Program-made: the position numbers and the translations under genes
Part shown: one piece after another, positions 11,080-23,658 of the stretch
How positions within the stretch are numbered: the first letter of the stretch is position 1
Layout of the letters: each line of letters opens with the position of its first letter
The notes under the pieces: generated by a model
Told to the model about the DNA's origin: nothing
The model's database searches: none
The model's input: the letters and a program-made list of their open reading frames with translations, nothing else
DNA from: Serratia symbiotica
GTDB lineage: Bacteria > Pseudomonadota > Gammaproteobacteria > Enterobacterales > Enterobacteriaceae
Assembly: GCA_900155695.1 (NCBI GenBank)
Contig: FUHL01000001.1
Location: 1-64,000 of the forward strand
Length of the DNA: 64,000 bases
Direction: 5' to 3'

Positions 11080-12615
11080 TCAAGAAGCTGGATATCTAAA
11101 ATCACGCAGGCGCAAACCCATGCGAGCTAGTGCTAAAATATAAGTTCCTGCTCCTGTAAGCATTGCTACTGATAAACGCAAAAGACGATCCAACATATTA
11201 CCTTGATCCCAACATGGCATAAGCCATATCACGGTCATTAGTACCCCTGCCATAACTAGTGTACCTAGCCCAATTTTACTAAGAAATAACATCCAACCCA
11301 ACTGTGGTTGAAAAATATTTTTTTGACGTAATTTCCAATATAAAAGAGTAGCATTTAGACAAGCTGCAAGACCTATAGATAATGCTAAACCTGCATGCTG
11401 AAGTAAACCGATAAATGCCAGGTTCATAACCTGCGTCATAAGAAGCGTAATCATGGCAATTTTAACCGGTGTTTTAATATTCTGTCGCGAATAGAAGCCT
11501 AGTGCTAATACTTTCACTAATATTAATCCTATCAAACCTATCGAGTAGGCTATCAGTGCATGCTGAGTCATGATTGCATCAAAAACGGTAAAATTTCCGT
11601 ACTGAAATAATGAAAAGGTAAGTGGTTTGGCTAAAATGCCCAATGCGATAGCACTAGGTAAAGCTAGCAGTACACATAGGCGTAATCCTCGATCCATTAG
11701 AAGTGAGTATTCATCCTGATTGCCGCTAGAGAAACTTTTTGCTAATGACGGAAGTAAGATTGTTCCTAATGTTACTCCTAATACCCCAGAAGGAAACTCC
11801 ATGAGGCGATCAGCATAATACATCCAAGAAACTGAGCCAGATATTAAAAATGATCCAAAAACAGTGTTAATAATTAATGAGATATGGCTTACGGACGCCC
11901 CTAAAATGGCAGGTGCCATCTGGCGTATAACTCGCCATACTCCTGAATCACGCCATACAAGACGAGGCAACACTAGCATACCTATCTTACTCATATACGG
12001 CAATTGATAACTAAGCTGTAATACACCACCGACTACTACTGCCCAAGCTAATGCCAATATTGGTGGATGGAAGTAAGGTGCAAAAAACAAAGAAAATCCT
12101 ATGATGCTAACGTTCAGTAAAGTAGGTGATAAGGCCGGAATCGAGAAAAAATTCCAGGTATTGAGAATTGCCCCTATCATAGAAGAAATAGAAATTAATA
12201 AAATATATGGAAAAATAATACGTAGTAACTTAGCAGTTAAGATGAACTTTTCTGGTGTATCAACAAAACCAGGTGCAGTAATGTATATTATCCATGGTGC
12301 AGCTATCATACCGCATACTGTTACTATTACTAATACTATTATTAATAAGCCGGAGACAGAGGCAATAAAAGTGCGTGTCGATTGAGTGTTCTTTTGATTT
12401 TTATATTCTATCATTATTGGCATAAATGCTTGAGAGAATGCTCCTTCAGCAAAAATACGGCGCAGTAAATTTGGCATCTTAAATGCTAAAAAAAAAGCAT
12501 CTGTTGCTAGACTAACACCAAAAATATGTGCAATGATAGCATCACGTGCAAAACCAAGCAACCGTGAAAATATCGTCATAGTGCTGACTATGAGTAGAGA
12601 TTTTAGTAATTTCAT
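11080..12615 (-). CDS. murJ: Lipid II flippase MurJ
   Basis: A 511-residue polytopic membrane protein with the same length as E. coli MurJ and about 14 membrane segments expected for the MVF family. Residues known to be needed in E. coli are in place: Arg18, Arg24, Asp39 (ATDAFF), Arg52 and Arg53 ([10 protein letters not shown]), and Asp269-Arg270 ([12 protein letters not shown]). It moves lipid-linked peptidoglycan precursor across the inner membrane and is essential. Together with murA in this window, it points to a retained cell wall. The start ATG aligns with the E. coli start, and no strong ribosome-binding site is visible. The gene stands alone. Confidence 0.97.
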   Translation of the reverse strand: MKLLKSLLIVSTMTIFSRLLGFARDAIIAHIFGVSLATDAFFLAFKMPNLLRRIFAEGAFSQAFMPIMIEYKNQKNTQSTRTFIASVSGLLIIVLVIVTVCGMIAAPWIIYITAPGFVDTPEKFILTAKLLRIIFPYILLISISSMIGAILNTWNFFSIPALSPTLLNVSIIGFSLFFAPYFHPPILALAWAVVVGGVLQLSYQLPYMSKIGMLVLPRLVWRDSGVWRVIRQMAPAILGASVSHISLIINTVFGSFLISGSVSWMYYADRLMEFPSGVLGVTLGTILLPSLAKSFSSGNQDEYSLLMDRGLRLCVLLALPSAIALGILAKPLTFSLFQYGNFTVFDAIMTQHALIAYSIGLIGLILVKVLALGFYSRQNIKTPVKIAMITLLMTQVMNLAFIGLLQHAGLALSIGLAACLNATLLYWKLRQKNIFQPQLGWMLFLSKIGLGTLVMAGVLMTVIWLMPCWDQGNMLDRLLRLSVAMLTGAGTYILALARMGLRLRDFRYPAS

Positions 12616-14311
12616 ATTGTTTAAACTCTATATAATCAACATTCTTAACTGTATTAGTAGCTGTAAGAAAAAATACCGCAAAGTTTGTACATCCATAATA
12701 GAATGGCTATATAGACACTATCTAATATGATAGTAGTATGTAAAATAACCATATTTTATAGATTAATTCTGTTATTGTATAATGCTCTTTCTTTGATTGC
12801 AGTAAGGATATTATCTTTAAAAGACGCAAAATGAAGGTAAATAGGTATACGATTATTATACTATAGGCTATATGATTTTTAGCTAGACATGGGTCTTAAT
12901 CTAATATTATAAATACATAGCAAAGGATAAGCAATGAATCAAACCACAATGAAATAATGAAATAATGTGAAAACTACGATAATAAAGATATTTATTGACA
13001 TTTCTGTTAAATAAATATTTAAGACAATAATCAGTATCAGTTAAAAATGCTTATTTTTAAGAGAAATTCATCATGCGAATGATTCCACTTTAGTCATTTT
13101 AAATCATTAATATTAAGGAGTATTATGAATATAATATCTATTGAAAAGATAAATTATATTAAAAGATACAAAATGATTTTCGTTCTCTATAAATATTATA
13201 TTGGAAGAGCATATTTTAAAAAATTTTATTTTATATGATGTCTATATAAAAGACCCTACACAATTTTATACAATAAAAGATTATCTAATAGCATTGCTAT
13301 ATACTTTCATTCATCTATTGATTTATCAATATTATCTTTTTTGAGTATTAACAATTGGCGATAACTAAAAATAGTTTTAAATTTATTAAATATCAATGAA
13401 TTCATTTACAAATTTGTATTGTAATTAATATAAGTATTTATTTATTAACGTAACTAGTAATGGTTAGAAGCTAATGACTTAAATAAATAGAAATTCACAT
13501 TCATCTTGAAAGAATCAAAATTCTTTAATTCTATTATTATAATTTAAATCTCTTGTTATCATTTAATGCAGTGAACTAATATACAATAAATAATAAATGA
13601 TTATTTGATAAATATTCTTAAGATATACTTTTGTTTTCAAGTTATTGCAATATTACATCATCTGAGACTATAATTTCATATTTTATAATAAGCCGTCATC
13701 AACTCTGTAAACATACTGTTTATAAAAAGATTATTGCTTTAAAATATCAAAAATATACAATATTATTGTAAGCAATAAACAAACTATTATACTAGGCGTG
13801 AAAATACAACAAATAATAAACTTGTATATAAGCACTGGAGCAAAACTATATTCAATTTTATCTATTTAATATACATATTATAAGTGTACATATCGAAAAT
13901 TATCTATTCTGTATATTTTCGCTACAGACAAATAAAGAATATTATAATATATTAAATTAAGATCAAAACTAGCTTTTAACAATGTTAATGTAATATTTTT
14001 TATCCATGATCATAAAGCTGTGATTAGTAACTAAGTTGATGATGTTATTTTTTATTTACTTATTGACTATAATCTCTATATAATCTAGTAGTTTCTAACT
14101 TGATTCTATTGGATGCTAATTTACTTACTTCTTATGTAATAGGTTATTAAACAGTTTTTTGATATCAGTGTAAAACAATTCGATTTACATTTTATTTATC
14201 ACATACAGGATCAGGATAACTCCAAAATAGCAAGTTGACGTCATTTACTAAAATACATATGCTTCTATAAATATCATTTCCCCAATTAATTAATATATAA
14301 TGGATTGACTT
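12616..14311. other. Gene-free AT-rich stretch
   Basis: About 1.7 kb with no recognisable gene. A frame of 65 codons on the plus strand that runs out of antisense murJ has no family resemblance. Short atgaaataatgaaat microsatellite-like sequence is seen near 12950-12968. Confidence 0.55.
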
Positions 14312-14848
14312 ATGAAGCAATTTCTTGACTTTGCATCTCTCATGGTTTTTTTTATTGTTTATAAGCTATATGATATCTACATAGCTTCTTATGCACTAAT
14401 TGCTGCTACGCTACTTTTACTAGTATTTAGATGGGTTAAATACCGACAGGTAGATAAAATATCACTACTTAATTTTATAACAGTGTTAATATGCTGTACA
14501 TTAACTCTGATATTTCATAATGATGTATTTATTAAATGGAAAGTCACAGTAATATATTTGCTATTTGCTTTGATTTTGCTAATCAGTCAATTTGTGCTTA
14601 AAAAATCGATTATACATTACATATTTAGTAAAAAAATAGCATTACCAAAAAAGACATTAAACAAGCTTATATTCGCTTGGTCCATGTTCTTTCTAGCATG
14701 TAGTATATTAAATATTTACGTTGCTTTTTGGAAACCACAAAGTACATGGATTAATTTTAAAGTGTTTTGTCTACCGTCAATAACAATGATATTTGCTGTG
14801 ATTAATGGTATCTATATTTACCTATGTATAAAGAAAGAAAAAGAATAA
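14312..14848 (+). CDS. yciB: Inner membrane-spanning protein YciB
   Basis: A 178-residue, highly hydrophobic protein with about five membrane segments, against 179 residues in E. coli YciB (IspA/IspZ family, 'septation protein A'). Diagnostic stretches are the start MKQFLDF, the central FHNDVFIKWKVTVIY, and AFWKPQSTWINFKVF near the C-terminus. YciB is an inner-membrane protein linked to septum formation and envelope integrity, and its biochemical role is not settled. The start matches the family exactly. The usual neighbours yciA and yciC are absent. Confidence 0.95.
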   Translation: MKQFLDFASLMVFFIVYKLYDIYIASYALIAATLLLLVFRWVKYRQVDKISLLNFITVLICCTLTLIFHNDVFIKWKVTVIYLLFALILLISQFVLKKSIIHYIFSKKIALPKKTLNKLIFAWSMFFLACSILNIYVAFWKPQSTWINFKVFCLPSITMIFAVINGIYIYLCIKKEKE

Positions 14849-15733
14849 TTATATTAAATTATTTATTAACTTATTAAAGTTATATTAGAGAGTTATGAAT
14901 GCTAAAATTTTGACGACAATACACATTAATGCATATAATATTTACGATGCAAAATATATAATGTTTAATGTTTAATTAATTAATCTATGCAATTTAACAT
15001 CACAAGATATATACAATGCATTACCTTAAATAGAAGTTTATAGCTATTATTTGTTTTTATACGCACTTACGATTTTAATTAATATATATTAACTCAGCTC
15101 TATTTGTTATTAAATAACATTGATGTAAAGTAATTATATTATATGTTTTGTATAAAAATGATTTGGTATCATTTGATTATGAAACAGGCATGCAAAAATC
15201 CATGAAATCTATAGTAGTAGTTAGCGACACTAGGTGCTATTGAGATATTAAGTGATTTACTTTAATGCATGATATGAATATTTCTTTAATATGAGTACTG
15301 TAATCTTAGTAATTTAAATTTATATGATTCTCATATAGAGCGATATGGTGCATCATAATAAATTTCTCTGAAAATGTTATTTTTTATTAAAATATTTTAT
15401 ATATTATATACTTTTGTTTAGTCATGAAAATTTGTGCGCCAATAGACAATCACTAATATAGATATTATCTCTCATGATATCCACCTTGTTAAATAATTAT
15501 TTTCTATTTTGTTACTCATAATAATTATATAAATATTATAAATTTCTTAATATACATCCCTTTTTTATTCATAACATTATATACAATGACTAAATTTATA
15601 TTTAAAAATTTTTGATAACATAAAAATGTTGGATTAATTCAGATTCTTCGTTAACAAGAACATAAGTAGTTTAGTATCTAAATAATATATTATTTAGATT
15701 TAATAAATAAGATTTGATCTTTGTTATAAAAAT

Positions 15734-15764
15734 GACAGGATCATATCCTGTATTCAATCCTGTC
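15734..15764. repeat. Overlapping alternative hairpins
   Basis: The sequence acaggat-cat-atcctgt can fold on itself (7-bp stem, 3-nt loop). Alternatively the first arm can pair with a second atcctgtc copy 15 bases further on (8-bp stem). The two folds exclude each other. No gene follows nearby, so an attenuator role is unsupported. Confidence 0.6.
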
Positions 15765-15895
15765 TGATATAGGGAAATTCAAAATTGCAAAAACCTCTCT
15801 TTATATATTTGTTTATTATAACAAGAACTATTAATACAAGATGTGGTGATTAAACTATAAATTATTGTATGGATTTAAATTTACGCATGCAATAA

Positions 15896-15926
15896 ATATT
15901 TCTATCTATGCTATAGATAGAAATAT
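15896..15926. repeat. Perfect 14-bp inverted repeat, 3-nt loop
   Basis: The arms atatttctatctat and atagatagaaatat are exact reverse complements around gct. The hairpin lies in gene-free DNA, about 1 kb from the nearest genes. Confidence 0.85.
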
Positions 15927-16985
15927 ATTCTAGATATATGTTAAGATATATTTTGTATAAAAATGAATATTAAATTTTTTAATTTAAATATAAAAATTAA
16001 ATCTCATTAGCACTAATACTATACAATTATTAAATAATATAGACATAATCAAATATGCCTTGTTATCTATTTGATTTAAAGTATTTAATTGTGATTTATA
16101 TTTTATATGTTATAGTTTATATCTTTATAGATAGAATTAATATTAAAAACAATAAATAACATATATAATTTTTTTGTATATATGTATTTTCATCATATGC
16201 TTATCAATGCCAAAAGCATAGATTAAAAATTATAGATAACAGCGACAAATGCAATATTTAATATTAATTTGTAATGCAAATACATATAACGCGACAAGTG
16301 ATTTATATTTTAATTTAATATACTCAATATCAAAATTTTATCCTGTCATTATAACAACATATTCATTTTATATACTTTACGTATCTTAAAAAATTGTTAG
16401 CAACGTATATTTTTGCTATAAGCTACCTATAATTAGGTAGTAAAGGCAATAAGACCTACCAATAATAAGTATCAATGCGTTGTAATATCTATACACTAGT
16501 TTAGTGGTTATTAATAACAAAAGGATAACGATTAAAAATCGCAAGACCTAAAATACAGTATAATACAATATATTTATGAGTATAAAATAATAGGAATTAC
16601 GTAAAATATTTTGATCGACTCATTTATATATACAATAATGAAATAACCTTCAGTTGTGATTTATTCAAGCCTAGTTAAAACTATTTGTCTAGAATAGTAT
16701 ATTTATTCTTAGAGATGGGAAATGATAGTCCTAACTATCGCAATCACAGATTGATGGGATATAAAAATACGGAGATGAGACAGCATTAATTAAATCAATA
16801 CTCTTACTTTGATATTCGCCTTTCATCTGAGTAAAAGGTCACAAGTTAAATTTCTATAATTTAATCTTTAATCTTAATACACATTAGGTTACTTCATTGA
16901 AGGATAAGAGTTATTTCAAACTTAATCACTCAATTACGTAGCTGACACCGTTTAAAAAACATTAATAAAATAGAGATATTATATC

Positions 16986-18290
16986 ATGAAAGTTACGAAA
17001 TTTACAGAGCTTCAACTCGATAATCGCTTAATGATCGCACTCCATAATACAGGCTATACTAATCCTACTCTAATTCAGGCTCAAGTAATCCCTCTTGTGA
17101 TGAATGGATGCGACATATTAGCTTCTTCTCCTACAGGAACAGGAAAAACAGCTGCATTTTTATTGCCTGTTTTACAACATTTATTAGATTTTCCGCATAA
17201 GAAATCGAATCTTCCACGCATTCTTATCCTTACCCCCACACGTGAGTTAGCAATACAAGTAGGTAATAAAGCGCGTGAATTTGCGAGATATACCTCATTA
17301 GAAGTTTCTATCATTACTGGCGGTGTCGCTTATATGAATCATTCAGAGGTATTTAGAAAAAATCAAGATATTATAGTCGCAACTACTGGACGATTACTAC
17401 AATATATTCAAGAAGATAATTTTGATTGCAGTGAAGTAGAAACTCTTATCCTCGATGAGGCTGACCGCATGCTTGATATGGGATTTGCACACGATATTGC
17501 AACTATCTCTGCTAAAACATACAGGCGAAATCAAACTTTACTCTTCTCTGCTACACTAGAAAGTAAAGCGATCAAAAAATTTTCTGCACATATGTTAAAA
17601 AAACCAATCAAAGTAGAGACTGATCCGTTACGTGAAAAATACAAACAAATTCATCAATGGTATTACCATGCTGATAATATAGAGCACAAAAAATCTATAT
17701 TAGCACACTTATTGCAACAGTCAGACGTTAAAAAATCAGTGATCTTTGTACGTAAACGTGAACGAGTACACGAGCTAGCAAGCTGGTTATATAAAGAAAC
17801 AGGTATCCACACCTACTGTCTCGAAGGTAACATGGCACAATCGCAGCGTAATGAAGCGTTAAAACGTATGATAGATGGGAGAATTAACGTACTCATCGCT
17901 ACCGATATTGCTGCACGTGGGCTAGATATAATGAATATTACTCATGTATTTAATTTCGATATGCCTAGAGAATCTAATACTTATCTACACCGTATTGGAC
18001 GCACTGGCCGTGCTGGATGTAAAGGTACTGCGATTTCATTGGTTGAGGCACATGACAACTTACTATTAGGGAAAGTACAGCGTTATCTAAATGAAAAATT
18101 CTCGCTAGGAATAATCAAAACGCTTAGACCAAAAAATAAAATTAATCATGATCAACATAACACAAAACGTTTAAAGAAGACAATTGTAAAAAGAGTGCAA
18201 GATAAAGTGATAAAAAAAGCAAAAGCTAAAATAAAAATGCGCCATCGTAATACGAAAAATATCGGAAAACGTCGTCAAGCTAAGATTTAA
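16986..18290 (+). CDS. srmB: ATP-dependent RNA helicase SrmB (DEAD-box)
   Basis: A 434-residue DEAD-box helicase (E. coli SrmB has 444). Helicase motifs in order: a Q-motif region (TLIQAQVIP), motif I SPTGTGKTAA, motif Ia PTRELA, motif II DEAD in LILDEADRML, motif III SAT, and motif VI HRIGRTGRAG. The basic C-terminal tail ends KMRHRNTKNIGKRR, which matches SrmB rather than RhlB, RhlE or DeaD. SrmB acts early in assembly of the 50S ribosomal subunit. The start aligns with E. coli (MKVTKFTELQLD against MTVTTFSELELD). It stands alone between two long gene-free stretches. Confidence 0.95.
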   Translation: MKVTKFTELQLDNRLMIALHNTGYTNPTLIQAQVIPLVMNGCDILASSPTGTGKTAAFLLPVLQHLLDFPHKKSNLPRILILTPTRELAIQVGNKAREFARYTSLEVSIITGGVAYMNHSEVFRKNQDIIVATTGRLLQYIQEDNFDCSEVETLILDEADRMLDMGFAHDIATISAKTYRRNQTLLFSATLESKAIKKFSAHMLKKPIKVETDPLREKYKQIHQWYYHADNIEHKKSILAHLLQQSDVKKSVIFVRKRERVHELASWLYKETGIHTYCLEGNMAQSQRNEALKRMIDGRINVLIATDIAARGLDIMNITHVFNFDMPRESNTYLHRIGRTGRAGCKGTAISLVEAHDNLLLGKVQRYLNEKFSLGIIKTLRPKNKINHDQHNTKRLKKTIVKRVQDKVIKKAKAKIKMRHRNTKNIGKRRQAKI

Positions 18291-21200
18291 TATGCAAATA
18301 ACAGGCTATAATTTCTTCTTGGTCTTCAATAAGACATTTCATGTAGTCTAAATTGATATAAGATATCAATCTTATTAAGATTCACAATACTTACTTTTTA
18401 TGTCAATCTTTTTTGCTTAATAGTCGTTTTATTTGAGGTACTATTCGAATAGATTAATATAGCTTTCATTGCCACTGTATCTCTCAGAAGATGATATCTT
18501 CGATAATGTTATCCTAGTGCAAACCATATTTACCAGATATTACAAGATTGGCAATGCTTCAAGATAATGTAATGCATACCTATTTTAGTTATGTACAAGA
18601 GGTAGTTCGCAGTCATCTGTCATATGCATATTTTTCTCATGAAATATTAAATGGCATATAAATATTTTTCTTAATCTGCATATATAAAATCAAATGATAG
18701 ATAATATTAAATATATCTCTATTGATTCAGCTTGGGAAAGAGTACTTTTTAATCTCTAAAATCGTATAATAGCAACTTGTAATATATTGTTATTTATTAT
18801 CCAGCAACCGCCAGCCATGTCAGTTAAATCTATATCTACTAGATTTAGTTTTTCGTTTAAACTGAGGAAGGATTTATAAGCTATCGCCTTATATCTAACC
18901 AAGAGAAGATACTGCCTTAACAGTTGAGGAGAAAAGTACGTGGATATAAATTCTTAGAAGGTATGTATCGTTTTATTAAATCGACTACATCGCGACATGC
19001 ATACATTATTTATGACTCGCTATCAACTTGATCATGCATAGATTACTTATCAGAGGAATTTGACTATTCTATCTTGTAACAGCAAAAAAGTTTATATAAA
19101 ACATAATCATAATGGATAGCTTCATACTACGGTATAGAAGATTAATATATTTAAAATTAGACGATATTATGTAATCCACTATCATATTTTAGTCTAACAT
19201 AATACAATTAAAATTATTACTTTTTAAGACTTATATATAAATATAAATATATTTTAATCCATTAGCATCTAGTTAATATTAGTGTAACATTGTGAATTAT
19301 TGATTCATGAGCTGATCATGAAATATTGTACTACTTTATATGATGATAAATAAAGTTTTATTTAAATTGACTGATTGCTTGAATATTTAATTTTGATTTT
19401 TTATATACAGACTTTATTTTATTAACAATAAATATTGTATATATAAATAAATACACAATGTATACAGATAATCAGTTGCAAAATCATTTAATATGATCGT
19501 ATATATATGGTATTAATAAATATACTAAATTTTTATTTAGGATAAATCCTATACGGCAAGTACTCACTATCATAATGATAAGAGTTATACATAAGATTTT
19601 TATTAGACAAATTTATCTGATATTGTACTAAAGAAGGTACCTCTTAGTAGGCGTGCTAAGACATGAATAGAGCGATTCGCCAATATGGTAATCATCTGTA
19701 CACCAGTAGATATAATAGGCAAAATACTTGACCAATAACATTAGTTAAAAATCGGTAGACTCCTAAAGCAAACTAGTCTATTACGCTGCATAGCGTATCG
19801 GAAGTAATTACTTTTTTTAGTTTCTATATCATGAATGATTTTATGAATTCACAATTCATATATATTTTTATATGACCATTGTCAGATTAATATCTGAATA
19901 TTATATATAAAAAAATTATTTTTTATGAATATAAAAGACAAATATAAGTAATATTTTATTTCCGTTACAAGTCTTATTTTAAATCAACACGAACAAGTTA
20001 AATTTTAAGAAAGTACAATACTGATATATTTTACAAAATTATTCTTCACTTCCTGTAATGAAAAAAGCATATTAATATTGCTACGGTTATAGTAAATAAA
20101 TAATATTTGCTATGAATTATAAGCATAATTAAATTACGCGTTTTGGAAACTTAAGGATTGTAGAGTAATAGTGAATTTATACTCATATTCACCTAACTAG
20201 CAAGCGAGAATGTAATATTGCTGACAGTTTATCTACTTGACATACCAAATCTATCGATTATCAAATGTTATTGAAAGTGCAACATGAAATGGAGAATAAT
20301 TTTTTTTACTCATCAATAGTGCTTTTTCGAATTATATTTTTTATTATAGAATTTATTGTCGATAAAGAATAGCGCTATGTCGGTATATTACCGTACAACA
20401 ATCAGCCCTGTATTAAATAATAATATCTGTAATAAATAGTCGCTTAGTAATTGATGTATATCGCATTTCAATTCCTATGTTAATTTATATATTGCATATG
20501 TTAATACCTAATGCAAAAGACTTTTGCTTTCATCTAATATATGGTTAAGTGCAGATAGAAATATTTCGAGTAATTGATCAGCACAAATTTTATAGTAACT
20601 GAATCGCCACAAGTAATTACGAACTTCATATAATAAATGAATTTTTATTTTTTATGATATGCTTTGTTTATCATATCAAATTTTTTTGATATCAAGATTA
20701 TTCATTTCTATAAAATCATATCTATAATAGTAATCATTAGCCAATATCTTTAAATAAATTTATAATATAGAGTTTTCAAGAAATAATAATTTTGTAAAGC
20801 TCTTCCTTATTCTTCACGATTCTTCACTATACGCAAATGCTGGTAGATGCTTTTATTTGCTAGGAGATTGGCAATAAATGCTAAAGTATTTATAATATCT
20901 TTACATTGATTCGTTGCGATGAATAGCGCAACAATAAATAAACAGTTGAAAATCAATCCTATCAACAGTAAAAAATTCATAGAAACGAATAGAATAATAA
21001 AAATTAGACGCTCTATATACTTCTAGTTTTCAATAAAGAATTGCGATGCCATGACTGAGACTAATGCAAGCTATTTATGCCCTCGTTAACATTACGGCAA
21101 CATTTAGCAAGATAGTTTGAGTTGTATATATATCAGTACGCCAATAATTTCTAAAACGAGTATTTTTTACTACAGTGCACAGTAGGTTTTTATGTGTTAA

Positions 21201-21838
21201 ATATTTCTCACTGAACTTAATTGTCTATCGTCTTTAGTTATATTATCTGCATTTTAAAATACATTCTAATGAATTGCAGGAACAGTAAGCGAATTTTATT
21301 TGCTGTAGGTAGCTGAGAAGATCATTAGAAATAAATGAATTGATAAAATACAGTATATAGTTAGTATTATGTACTGAATTAATGTTTTAGATAGCGAGCT
21401 TCCACTTTCTGTATAGCAAAACATTATCATCACTGCACTTACCGAATAATGTCATTTTAGGATGAACATCTTTGCTACTCAATACATATATATGTTTGTA
21501 TATTATTTGATACTAATGCCAACAAAGAGATGATCCGTATAGTACTTCTTCCAGATTTCTAAATTTACAGCTTACCTATTTTTTGGAACTATTTTTGAGG
21601 TATTAGCTATATATTTATAGCGGGATGAAATAGATTTCCCTAGCACTTTATTAAAAGTGTAGCATTAATTTAATGATACACATTATCAATTTAAGCATGC
21701 AGTCTTATCTAATGATCACGATATTTATTATTTAAGCCAAAAGTCTCTAATTTTAATAGACAAGCAGCCTATTTCTATGCGTTTATAGATCGTGATTTAT
21801 TAATAAACATTATATATATTGTTCTATAATGCATTTTT
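18291..21838. other. Gene-free stretch, second longest in the window
   Basis: About 3.5 kb without an intact gene. In E. coli, lptB is followed by rpoN, hpf and ptsN on the same strand. That is where they would lie here, but no remnant could be aligned. Two patches (about 18800-19050 and 19560-19810) are richer in GC than the rest and are probably eroded genes of unknown identity. Confidence 0.55.
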
Positions 21839-22564
21839 TCATAAGCGGAAAGATTCGCCTAAATAAACGCGTTTTACCTGCTCATCAGCTAAAATAGTAT
21901 GCGGTGTGCCATGAGCAATGAGTTTACCATTATTAACGATATAGGCACGTTCACATACGTCTAGTGTTTCTCGCACATTGTGGTCTGTAATCAATACACC
22001 TAGGCCACTATCTCGTAAATGCTTAATAATATTTTTTATGTCGATAATAGAAATTGGATCAACTCCAGCAAACGGTTCATCTAATAAAATAAATTTTGGA
22101 TTAGCTGCTAACGCTCTAGCAATCTCTACGCGGCGGCGTTCTCCACCAGATAGTGTGTAGCCTAGGTTTTTTCGTAGATGAGTAATATAAAACTCATTCA
22201 TTAATTCTTTAGCGCGATCTCTACATTTTTTACTAGTAAGATCAGCACGAATTTCCAGTACTCCCATTAAGTTATCATATACACTGAGTGAACGAAAAAT
22301 CGAAGGTTCTTGCGGTAGATAACCTATACCACGTCGTGCTCTAGCATATAGAGGCAGTAAACTAATGTCTTCTTGATCGATCAAAATACGCCCAGTGTCA
22401 CGTTGTATAATACCGACTAACATATAAAAAGTAGTAGTTTTCCCGGCGCCATTAGGCCCCAGCAAACCCACTATTTCACCAGACTGTACCGCAAGGCTAA
22501 CGTCTTCAACAACTCTACTGCCTTTATAAGATTTTGCTAAATTTTTTGCGATGAGTGTAGCCAT
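21839..22564 (-). CDS. lptB: LPS export ABC transporter ATPase LptB
   Basis: A 241-residue ABC ATPase, the length of E. coli LptB. Walker [10 protein letters not shown] is at residues 36-44, the signature is [10 protein letters not shown], Walker B is [11 protein letters not shown], and the switch histidine lies in ITDHNVRET. LptB powers extraction of lipopolysaccharide from the inner membrane with LptF and LptG, which are not in this window. The start MATLIAKNL matches the family. An in-frame ATG five codons upstream (22579) is possible but has no counterpart in E. coli. It follows lptA by 22 bases, as the last gene of the kdsD-lptC-lptA-lptB run. Confidence 0.96.
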   Translation of the reverse strand: MATLIAKNLAKSYKGSRVVEDVSLAVQSGEIVGLLGPNGAGKTTTFYMLVGIIQRDTGRILIDQEDISLLPLYARARRGIGYLPQEPSIFRSLSVYDNLMGVLEIRADLTSKKCRDRAKELMNEFYITHLRKNLGYTLSGGERRRVEIARALAANPKFILLDEPFAGVDPISIIDIKNIIKHLRDSGLGVLITDHNVRETLDVCERAYIVNNGKLIAHGTPHTILADEQVKRVYLGESFRL

Positions 22565-22586
22565 ATAATAATTAGTCACTCTTATT

Positions 22587-23111
22587 TTATTTATTTATGC
22601 TTTGCAATTGTGATAGTACTAAAACTGTGGTCACGCGCTTCCCTTTATCACTAAACGCTTGCATTTGTTGCTGTTGTACTAGATAAGTGATGTGATCACC
22701 AGTTACATTACTATCGTATTGCTCTAAATAAGCATTGTGCGTAAGGGTTAGTAACTGTGTGACAATGTCATAACGTATTTTTTGTGCATGACCTTTTACT
22801 AACTTACCATTTTCGAGTAGTTGTTGAAAGTTAACTGGGTTTCCAAATGCTTCAATATAGGTGTTATGTTTATCGCCATGCTGGTAGGTCACTACTGCTT
22901 TATCTGCACGTATATCAATGCTACCTTGTTTAATCACCACGTTATCGGTAAATATGCTAATGTTTTTTTGCATATCTAGAAATTGTTTAATCGAGTCAAT
23001 GGAGACTAATTGAATTGCGTCAGATTTCAGGGCGATGGCAGGCCAGCTAATAGAAAAGACTATACTTACGATTAATAGATTACGTGCTATTTTTTTTATT
23101 ATACCTTTCAT
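22587..23111 (-). CDS. lptA: Periplasmic LPS bridge protein LptA
   Basis: A 174-residue protein of the OstA/LptA family (E. coli 185). It has an N-terminal signal peptide ([20 protein letters not shown], then cleavage about at PAIA) and a beta-jellyroll domain. The most conserved stretch is [18 protein letters not shown], near the C-terminus. LptA forms the periplasmic filament that carries LPS from LptC to LptD. The start was chosen at the Met directly before the signal peptide. An upstream in-frame ATG at 23165 would add 18 residues that spoil it. The gene starts inside the 3' end of lptC (32-base overlap), so the two are probably translationally coupled. The C-terminal tail is shorter than in E. 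coli. Confidence 0.94.
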   Translation of the reverse strand: MKGIIKKIARNLLIVSIVFSISWPAIALKSDAIQLVSIDSIKQFLDMQKNISIFTDNVVIKQGSIDIRADKAVVTYQHGDKHNTYIEAFGNPVNFQQLLENGKLVKGHAQKIRYDIVTQLLTLTHNAYLEQYDSNVTGDHITYLVQQQQMQAFSDKGKRVTTVLVLSQLQSINK

Positions 23112-23658
23112 AATTAGTCTTAACCTGATCAATAAGCTCAGCAGTTTTAGCCCGAATATTTCCACGCATTTTCATACAATGTGAGATAAAATCTATGCCA
23201 TAAATTGTCATTTCTCTATCAGAAACAAGATCTTGAGTTATTAAATTAATATTGGCACTGTCTGTTTTAATTTTTTTTAATTGTGAAGTAGAGATCAAGC
23301 TTTTCACTTCGACATGGCCGTAAAGATATAAAATTCTATTGTTAGTTAATTTAGCCAGATCAGATTGGATTTTCCAGGTTGCAATCGCATTTTCATCAAA
23401 TAGTGTCATCACTGGCTTAGAAAACCAGCTCTGTTGACTGTCTGTATAATATTTTACATTTTTTGCCATTAGCTTATAACTCAACTGACCGATAGGATTA
23501 TATACTATAGTCATTGGATATTCACTCTGATATGTTGGTATTTGAGAATTAAGTGGTTTCGTGATACTGTTATCATGAACATTTTCCATATTCAATGCCA
23601 TCAGTCCCAACACAATTACCATGAGGAGGAGACTAATCCATAATTTATTTTTATTCAT
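23080..23658 (-). CDS. lptC: LPS export protein LptC
   Basis: A 192-residue bitopic inner-membrane protein (E. coli 191). One N-terminal membrane segment (about residues 7-24) is followed by a periplasmic jellyroll. Family stretches are YNPIGQLSYKLMAK, LYGHVEVKSL and INLITQDL, and the C-terminal MKMRGN-like region reads MKMRGNIRAKTAELI. LptC receives LPS from LptBFG and passes it to LptA. In E. coli it is preceded by kdsC, and here the corresponding DNA holds no gene. Sequence conservation is only moderate, but domain order and context make the call firm. Confidence 0.94.
   Translation of the reverse strand: MNKNKLWISLLLMVIVLGLMALNMENVHDNSITKPLNSQIPTYQSEYPMTIVYNPIGQLSYKLMAKNVKYYTDSQQSWFSKPVMTLFDENAIATWKIQSDLAKLTNNRILYLYGHVEVKSLISTSQLKKIKTDSANINLITQDLVSDREMTIYGIDFISHCMKMRGNIRAKTAELIDQVKTNYERYNKKNST

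Larger units (their letters stand above)
14849..16985. other. Gene-free AT-rich stretch with hairpins
   Basis: About 2.1 kb with no recognisable gene. It contains a set of overlapping hairpins at 15734-15764 and a 14-bp perfect hairpin at 15896-15926, both listed separately. Confidence 0.6.
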
